DNA of 11,928 nucleotides from an uncultured Clostridia bacterium (GTDB lineage Bacteria; Bacillota_A; Clostridia; TANB77; CAG-508), in assembly GCA_947624725.1 (NCBI GenBank), contig CANQLP010000034.1, forward strand, positions 1-11,928. The letters run 5' to 3'. Position 1 is the stretch's first letter; the number at the start of each line of letters is the position of its first letter. The notes under the pieces are model-generated. The model saw nothing but the letters and a program-made list of their open reading frames with translations, made no database searches and was not told the origin of the DNA. Below are positions 7,775 through 11,928 of this stretch, piece after piece. Both the position numbers and the translations under genes were made by a program.

Positions 7775-9208
7775 ATGAAAAAGAAAGGAATAACACTAAT
7801 TGCTTTAATTATCACAATTGTAATCTTGCTAATTTTAGCAGGAGTAACAATGAGTTTTGTAGTAGGAGATAATGGAGTTGTAACTCAAGCTCAAAAGTCG
7901 AGAATAAGAACAGATGAAGCTTCTGCAAAAGAAGAAATAGATTTAGAAGTAGCTGGAAGTCGTGATGATGAAGGATACTTAGATTTAGAACTTTTGAATG
8001 AAAATTTAATGAAAAATTTAAAAGATTTAAAACTAAAAGACAAAAAAACAGGTAATTATAATGATTTTGATAATGATAAAATAAAAATAGAAAATTTACC
8101 AGCGACATTATATTATAAACAAACAGAAGTAACAATAAATGATAAACAATTAATATCAAATGTGGCAAAAGATCCAGAAAATTACGGAATGTATGTAGAT
8201 TATCCAATAGATTTAGATGGAGATGAAAGTACAAGTGATTGGAAAATATTTTATGAAGATGAAACAGAAAGAGTATTTTTAATAGCAGCAGATTATGTTC
8301 CAAATAGTAATGAAGAATTAAAAATAGCTCAAGGAATAACAGATGAAAGTGTGACTACAGGTACAGAAAATGCAAAGATGACAACGAGTGGTGTGTGTTG
8401 TAATCATTGGACTTCAGGTTCAGCTCCAAGTTACACTTGTAATGACGGACATAATAAAATTTTAAATCAAGACAAGCAACAATGTTCATTCCCAGAAATA
8501 TTTATGCTTGACAGAGAAGATAATGAAGATGAACATACAAATAATCATTATTATTGCTCAAGTCATGTGGGCAAAGATAGTTCAAAATATGCAAGTGCAT
8601 TACAGTGTACAGGAAATTGGAGCAGTTTTGTATCAGGTGAGGCTGGAAAATATGGACAATATGCCATAGGAGGTCCGACACTAGAGATGTGGGTAGCAAG
8701 TTGGAATCAGAAGCATGGGGAAGTAAAAGATAAAGATGGTGCAAAAGTTGGTGATGGAATAACATTATTTGCAAATGGAAATAAAGACAATTCTGGTAAA
8801 GCTGGTTATTGTGTGGGAACTACAAGTGATTGTACAGATACGTATAAATCTATAACTAGTTGTAGTACAGGATGGAGTGACAAATTGTATTTTCCGCACA
8901 AAAATCAAAGAACGGGATTAAATTTATTTAATGAGAATGGAAGTTCTAAAGATGAAAATGCCTCATGTATTGGATACTGGCTGGCGTCTCCTTCTGCTTG
9001 CGGATTTAGTGGCATATACAGAGACGTTATGATTGTCCGCACAATCGGTGGCGTGGGTATTGACGGCAGTTGCAACAACAGAACTATTTACGGTGAAGTC
9101 GGAGTGCGCCCTATAGTTCTCCTTAACTCTAAAGTCTATGTTGAGGTTCAAGAAGAATTAACTGCTAAAGACAAAACAGTCATTAAAAGTTGTAGATTAG
9201 TTAAATAG
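7775..9208 (+). CDS. Pilin-like variable surface protein, copy 2 (intact)
   Basis: 477 aa with the same plan as copy 1: a prepilin-like N-terminus (Gly5, Ala at +5), a charged stalk (about 45-140), a Cys-rich globular part, GGPTLEMWVASWN, YWLASPSA ending at residue 408, a variable segment at 409-442, then GVRPIVLL at 443 and a short tail KSCRLVK. The stalk block LKDLKLKDKKTGNYNDF and the stretch LYYKQTEVTINDKQ are its own, while copies 1 and 3 share a different block there. In the middle it instead shares REDNEDEHT and GITLFANGN with copy 3. This patchwork suggests recombination among the copies. There is no C-terminal sorting signal or second membrane segment. AGGAGGAG lies 8 nt before the ATG. 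The C-terminal frame resembles C-type-lectin-like ligand domains; ligand unknown. Confidence 0.88.
   Translation: MKKKGITLIALIITIVILLILAGVTMSFVVGDNGVVTQAQKSRIRTDEASAKEEIDLEVAGSRDDEGYLDLELLNENLMKNLKDLKLKDKKTGNYNDFDNDKIKIENLPATLYYKQTEVTINDKQLISNVAKDPENYGMYVDYPIDLDGDESTSDWKIFYEDETERVFLIAADYVPNSNEELKIAQGITDESVTTGTENAKMTTSGVCCNHWTSGSAPSYTCNDGHNKILNQDKQQCSFPEIFMLDREDNEDEHTNNHYYCSSHVGKDSSKYASALQCTGNWSSFVSGEAGKYGQYAIGGPTLEMWVASWNQKHGEVKDKDGAKVGDGITLFANGNKDNSGKAGYCVGTTSDCTDTYKSITSCSTGWSDKLYFPHKNQRTGLNLFNENGSSKDENASCIGYWLASPSACGFSGIYRDVMIVRTIGGVGIDGSCNNRTIYGEVGVRPIVLLNSKVYVEVQEELTAKDKTVIKSCRLVK
8999..9100 (+). other. Hypervariable cassette of copy 2
   Basis: 102 bp, 34 codons, 47% GC by hand count, between YWLASPSA and GVRP. 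It is the longest of the three: 10 residues before the fixed Met, then M-x-V-x-x-x-G-x-V, then 15 residues. About two thirds of the codons end in T or C. Confidence 0.65.
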
Positions 9209-9462
9209 AAAGGCGAGTATTGCACATCGGGGACGTAAAAGATGTGAAGTTTCTGAGCTTGTCGCATCTAGTGTGTACATTTTTCATTTATAAATTTTAA
9301 ATATGGAATTTTTTCAAAGAAAAAGTTATTGTACTTGCTTTGAAGAAATTCTGTTTTTTTATTTTATTTTCAATATAATAGTAAATAGTATAAAATATTT
9401 TTTTTAGTTTTAGAGTGAAAGATATATTAAAATAACAAAAATATAAACTATAATAAAAAAAA
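9209..9462. repeat. Intergenic spacer of unit 2, copy of 7313-7503
   Basis: No gene. Bases 9271-9462 repeat the spacer after unit 1, with a few small insertions in T/A runs. The first 60 bp (9209-9270) are unrelated to the first copy and richer in GC (for example acatcggggacg). They contain an imperfect hairpin between agatg and catct near 9239-9270. Function unknown. Confidence 0.7.
9306..9360 (+). terminator. Terminator of unit 2
   Basis: Same 14-bp hairpin and T run as at 7350-7404; the stem sequence is identical. Confidence 0.65.
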
Positions 9463-9489
9463 TTTCTTCAAGTATTGGACTTAAAGAAA
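9463..9489 (+). repeat. Inverted recombination site 3L
   Basis: Left arm tttcttcaagt, spacer attgg, right arm acttaaagaaa. Confidence 0.8.
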
Positions 9490-9503
9490 CTTTTTATAAA
9501 CTT

Positions 9504-9532
9504 ATAATAACATTAAACTATAATAATTTCAA
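9504..9532 (-). promoter_or_regulatory. Leftward sigma-A promoter inside invertible segment 3
   Basis: Minus strand -35 TTGAAA (9532-9527), 17-bp spacer, extended -10 TATTAT (9509-9504). It points away from the gene at 9732. Confidence 0.7.
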
Positions 9533-9594
9533 TAGTTTTGAACTAAAATTTATAAAAAATTTTTACTAAAAAAATTAGATATTTTTAAATTTAT

Positions 9595-9637
9595 AAAACC
9601 TCGTAATGCTTAATTTTAAAAGTATTACGAGGTTTTT
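9595..9637 (+). terminator. Terminator inside invertible segment 3
   Basis: Perfect 13-bp stem AAAACCTCGTAAT with ATTACGAGGTTTT, then a T run, in front of copy 3. Confidence 0.85.
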
Positions 9638-9641
9638 CATT

Positions 9642-9668
9642 TTTCTTTAAGTCCAATACTTAAAGAAG
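9642..9668 (-). repeat. Inverted recombination site 3R
   Basis: Left arm tttctttaagt, spacer ccaat, right arm acttaaagaag. The spacer is the reverse complement of the one at 9474-9478. Confidence 0.8.
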
Positions 9669-9731
9669 AAATAAAAACTTATGAAAATGAAGAAATTAAA
9701 GAAACACAAGAAAATTTAGGAGGAGAAAAGA

Positions 9732-11156
9732 ATGAAAAAGAAAGGAATAACACTAATTGCTTTAATTATCACAATTGTAATCTTGCTAATATTAGCAGGA
9801 GTAACAATTAGTTTTGTAGTAGGAGATAATGGAGTTGTAACTCAAGCTCAAAAATCGAAAATAAGAACAGACCAAGCTTCTGCGAAAGAAGAAATAGATT
9901 TAGAAGTAGCAGGAAGTCGTAATGATGAAGGATATTTAGATTTAGAGCTTTTAAATGAAAATCTAATGAAAAATTTAAAAGGTTTACAGCTAAAGAAAAA
10001 CGGAACAACAGGAGATAAAGATGATGATTTTGAAAATTTTGATAATATTAATGTAAAAATAGAAAGTTTACCAGCAACAGTAAGATACAAAGGAGTAAAT
10101 GTGAAAATAAATGAAAAAAAATTAATATCAGATTTAGCAAGTAATCCAGAAAATTATGGAATGTATGTAGATTATCCAATAGATTTAGATGGAGATAAAA
10201 ATACAAGTGACTGGAAAATCTTTTATGAAGATGGAACAGGAAGAGTATTTTTAATAGCAGCAGATTATGTACCAAACACATGTGAATATTTGTATTTAAA
10301 TAAAGAAGTTAAAGCTGAAAATTTGATTGCTGGGATGGAAAAATGTATTACTTGTTGTTTAAATTGGAGTTCAGCTCTGGATTATACTTGCTATGATGGA
10401 CGTGAAAATGCTAAATGTGAAAATGAAAAGAAAAAATCAAAATCACAATGTTCATTCCCAGAAATATTTATGCTTGGTAGAGAAGATAATGAAGATGAAC
10501 ATACAAAAAATCATTATTATTGTTCAGACCATGTAGGAACTGATGGAACTAGTGGAAAAATTAATTCAAAATGTGCAGCATCATTACAATGTACAGTAGC
10601 ATGGGGAAATTTTGTAAATAATAGTTATGCAGAGTATGCAATAGGAGGACCAACTTTAGAAATGTGGGTAGCAAGTTGGAATCAAAGACATGGTAAAAAA
10701 GATGATGATGATGAAAGTAGTAAAGGAATAACATTATTTGCAAATGGAAATAATAATAACTCTGGAACTGGCTATTGTATTGGGGTTACTGCTAACTGTA
10801 CAGATACAAGTAAATCTATAAAAGAATGTACAGAAGGTTATAACGATACATTATATTTTCCACACCGAGATTATAGTAATTTTAATTTGTTTGAGGAGAA
10901 CGGAAGTTCGAACAATGAAAGTGGTTGGTGCTATGGATACTGGCTGGCTTCGCCGTCAGCTAGTGGCTCTGAAAATGTTATGGGGGTGAATTGTTTTGGT
11001 AGTGTAGACAGTAACGTGTATGAAGGTGGCTCCTATGTCTACAACTGCTTGGGAGTCCGCCCCATAGTTTCTTTAAAATCTGGAGTTTATGTTGAAGTTC
11101 AAGAAGAGGTTAAAAAAGGCAAAAAAGTTATTAAGTGTTGTACATTAGTTAAATAG
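9732..11156 (+). CDS. Pilin-like variable surface protein, copy 3 (intact)
   Basis: 474 aa. Prepilin-like N-terminus with Gly5 and Ala at +5, then a stalk block (LKGLQLKKNGTTGDKD to DLASNPENYG) almost identical to copy 1. A Cys-rich middle has blocks shared with copy 2 (GREDNEDEHT, GITLFANGN). GGPTLEMWVASWN and YWLASPSA (ending at residue 410) are followed by a variable segment at 411-440 and GVRPIVSLKSGVYVEVQEE. Many paired cysteines suggest a disulphide-stabilised extracellular domain. The ribosome binding site is AGGAGGA before the ATG. It is the last unit: no fourth inverted-site segment follows, and a hairpin at 11164-11203 comes next. Role inferred as a surface ligand-binding or adhesin protein; no characterised homologue is recognised. 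Confidence 0.88.
   Translation: MKKKGITLIALIITIVILLILAGVTISFVVGDNGVVTQAQKSKIRTDQASAKEEIDLEVAGSRNDEGYLDLELLNENLMKNLKGLQLKKNGTTGDKDDDFENFDNINVKIESLPATVRYKGVNVKINEKKLISDLASNPENYGMYVDYPIDLDGDKNTSDWKIFYEDGTGRVFLIAADYVPNTCEYLYLNKEVKAENLIAGMEKCITCCLNWSSALDYTCYDGRENAKCENEKKKSKSQCSFPEIFMLGREDNEDEHTKNHYYCSDHVGTDGTSGKINSKCAASLQCTVAWGNFVNNSYAEYAIGGPTLEMWVASWNQRHGKKDDDDESSKGITLFANGNNNNSGTGYCIGVTANCTDTSKSIKECTEGYNDTLYFPHRDYSNFNLFEENGSSNNESGWCYGYWLASPSASGSENVMGVNCFGSVDSNVYEGGSYVYNCLGVRPIVSLKSGVYVEVQEEVKKGKKVIKCCTLVK
10962..11051 (+). other. Hypervariable cassette of copy 3
   Basis: 90 bp, 30 codons, 43% GC by hand count. Six residues precede the fixed Met, then M-x-V-x-x-x-G-x-V, then 15 residues to GVRP. 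That last spacing equals copy 2, but the codons differ at nearly every position. Confidence 0.65.
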
Positions 11157-11163
11157 AAAAGAA

Positions 11164-11203
11164 ATGTATAATCTTATTAGAAATTTCTTATAAGATTATA
11201 CAT
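11164..11203. terminator. Perfect hairpin between convergent genes
   Basis: atgtataatcttat pairs perfectly with ataagattatacat (14 bp, 12-nt loop). It lies 7 bp after the stop of copy 3 and before the oppositely oriented regulator gene. A strong T tract is lacking, so termination is plausible rather than certain. Confidence 0.5.
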
Positions 11204-11225
11204 AATCATTTTATTAAAAACTTAT

Positions 11226-11480
11226 TTATAATTTATTTTCAATTCCTTTAATTAAATCATCAAAAGTTATATTCAAAACTTTAATAAATCCCCATAATTC
11301 GTAATCTTTGACAGTTCTTTTATAATTTTCTATTAAGTAAATATCATTCTTATACATAGTAATACCAAGTAAATCTAGTTCTCTTATTACATCATCTTGT
11401 GATAAGTGTTTTAGTTGTCTGTAATATTTTAAATTATCTCCAATAACATTTATATAATCATTTAATTTTCTTGCACCCAT
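11226..11480 (-). CDS. Small XRE-type helix-turn-helix regulator
   Basis: 84 aa counted from the ATG at 11480. The GTG at 11495 is also in frame but overlaps the likely ribosome binding site (AAAAGGTGG), so I prefer the ATG. The body reads as a Cro/CI-like five-helix domain: DNLKYYRQLKHLSQDDVIREL, a longer loop with YLIENYKR, then FIKVLNITFDDLIKGIE. That last part corresponds to the usual Ala-x-x-Leu-x-v final helix of XRE domains. There is no extra sensor domain, so it would act as a simple dimeric repressor. It is convergent with pilin-like copy 3 and divergent from the 57-aa gene at 11592. The palindrome between them is its natural candidate operator. It could control a mobile-element module beyond the window. 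Confidence 0.75.
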   Translation of the reverse strand: MGARKLNDYINVIGDNLKYYRQLKHLSQDDVIRELDLLGITMYKNDIYLIENYKRTVKDYELWGFIKVLNITFDDLIKGIENKL

Positions 11481-11512
11481 AATTATTATTACCACCTTTT
11501 TTAAAATATATA

Positions 11513-11540
11513 TTGATTTTATCCCGAACTTTGTGATAAT
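11513..11540 (+). promoter_or_regulatory. Possible promoter of the 57-aa gene
   Basis: TTGATT (11513-11518), 16-bp spacer, GATAAT (11535-11540). The start point would fall inside the palindrome at 11542-11560, suiting repression. Confidence 0.4.
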
Positions 11541-11541
11541 A

Positions 11542-11560
11542 TGTCATAGAGTTTATGACA
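11542..11560. promoter_or_regulatory. Palindromic operator between divergent regulator genes
   Basis: TGTCATA, 5-bp centre gagtt, TATGACA: perfect 7-bp arms in the 111-bp divergent intergenic region. Likely bound by the XRE-type or the ribbon-helix-helix protein; which one cannot be told. Confidence 0.55.
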
Positions 11561-11591
11561 AAACATAAAAAATAGAGAGGAGTAATTAATT

Positions 11592-11765
11592 ATGGAATTA
11601 GAAAGAAAAATTAAATTAAAAAAAGATATTGTTAATGATATGGAAATCTTAGCAAAAATTAAAAATACAACATTAGATGTTGTTGTGAATAAGTTTTTAG
11701 AATATGCTTTATATAATTTAGATAATAATGATAGGAAATCAATTGAATTATATAAAGAATCATAA
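11592..11765 (+). CDS. Small ribbon-helix-helix-like DNA-binding protein
   Basis: 57 aa, ATG at 11592 with AGAGGAG upstream at good spacing. The sequence starts with a short basic strand-like stretch (ERKIKLKKDIVNDMEIL), followed by AKIKNTTLDVVVNKFLEYALYNL. This pattern fits the ribbon-helix-helix fold of CopG/Arc proteins: a beta strand, helix A, a turn with a small polar residue, then helix B. The acidic and polar tail NNDRKSIELYKES has no recognised role. It faces away from the HTH gene across a shared operator region. It could be an antitoxin or an element copy or transfer regulator; no toxin follows in the 163 bp left in the window. The fold assignment is from pattern only. Confidence 0.65.
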   Translation: MELERKIKLKKDIVNDMEILAKIKNTTLDVVVNKFLEYALYNLDNNDRKSIELYKES

Positions 11766-11887
11766 TTATAGAATAAATTACTTAAAGAATTTTTCACAAA
11801 ATAACATAATTATATTTTCTTTTAAAAATTTTTACGAAGTAAATGATGAAAAGTTTAATTTAATATCAATAGTTTTTAATTAAAATA

Positions 11888-11916
11888 TTGGCATAATAAA
11901 AAAATTATAGTATAAT
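11888..11916 (+). promoter_or_regulatory. Near-consensus sigma-A promoter reading out of the window
   Basis: TTGGCA (11888-11893), exactly 17 bp, TATAAT (11911-11916). It is the best promoter match in the window. Its gene must lie beyond 11928. The rest of 11766-11887 is AT-rich and shows no gene. Confidence 0.8.
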
Positions 11917-11928
11917 TATTTATATAAT

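Larger units (their letters stand above)
9463..9668. other. Putative invertible promoter segment 3 (OFF orientation)
   Basis: 206 bp with a third matched spacer pair (attgg left, ccaat right), one base different from the pair of segment 2. The leftward promoter is at 9504-9532 and the terminator at 9595-9637. All three segments face the same way in this assembly. Confidence 0.7.

Noticed and set aside
7812..8303. Long antisense reading frame rich in Leu, Phe and His
   Set aside because: Mirror of the AT-rich coding strand; similar antisense frames appear behind all three paralogues and none has a ribosome binding site or recognisable domain.
11780..11789. acttaaagaa, matching one arm of the inversion sites
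   Set aside because: Only 10 bp in very AT-rich DNA, with no opposing arm or spacer; chance is likely.
11519..11797. Minus-strand reading frame opposite the 57-aa gene
   Set aside because: It is antisense to a gene with a good ribosome binding site, overlaps the operator, and has no domain or start signal.
1..11928. Mollicute-type code with TGA as Trp
   Set aside because: Trp is encoded by TGG throughout conserved motifs, and TGA ends the CHAP gene at its expected length.

Overview
The window is about 30% GC, codes densely on the + strand and uses the standard bacterial code (TGG for Trp, TGA as a real stop). Together with a class B sortase and Gram-positive conjugation genes, this points to a low-GC Firmicute. 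The three pilin-like proteins starting MKKKGITLIALIITI are of a kind I associate with gut Clostridia; that placement is inference.

Positions 1-4606 are the end of a conjugative-element operon: a VirB4-type ATPase cut by the window edge, a class B sortase, and a membrane-anchored CHAP hydrolase with a one-base frameshift. A hairpin terminator at 4608-4650 closes it. A tyrosine recombinase gene (4682-5622) follows, with all its catalytic residues but broken by a one-base loss in a T run.

Positions 5625 to about 11160 hold three tandem units of about 1.9 kb. Each has (1) a 206-208 bp segment bounded by inverted 27-bp sites, (2) a gene for a cysteine-rich, pilin-like surface protein of about 475 aa, and (3), after units 1 and 2, a terminator spacer. 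Each 27-bp site has two symmetric 11-bp arms around a 5-bp asymmetric spacer, the usual design of a tyrosine-recombinase crossover site. Within a unit the two spacers match in inverted orientation (atctg/cagat, attag/ctaat, attgg/ccaat), but they differ between units. Each segment carries a good sigma-A promoter pointing away from its gene (TTGAAA, 17 bp, extended -10 TATTAT) and a rho-independent terminator next to the gene. My reading is three independently invertible promoter switches, all OFF in this assembly. Inversion would bring the promoter next to the gene and move the terminator behind it. The recombinase gene stops 2 bp before the first site and is the obvious candidate invertase.

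The three surface proteins share a pilin-like N-terminus and a C-terminal frame (YWLASPSA ... G[VF]RPIV) resembling C-type-lectin-like ligand domains. Between these two motifs lies a hypervariable, GC-elevated stretch of 24 to 34 codons. Its length differs by whole codons in the first part. In unit 1 it carries a net loss that shifts the frame. It resembles the variable region of a diversity-generating retroelement, but no reverse transcriptase or template repeat is present here and the substitutions do not fit one shared template.

The right end (11226-11928) has a divergent pair of small DNA-binding proteins, an XRE-type HTH and a probable ribbon-helix-helix protein, around a palindromic operator. 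A near-consensus promoter at the edge reads out of the window. I saw no tRNA, rRNA or CRISPR array.
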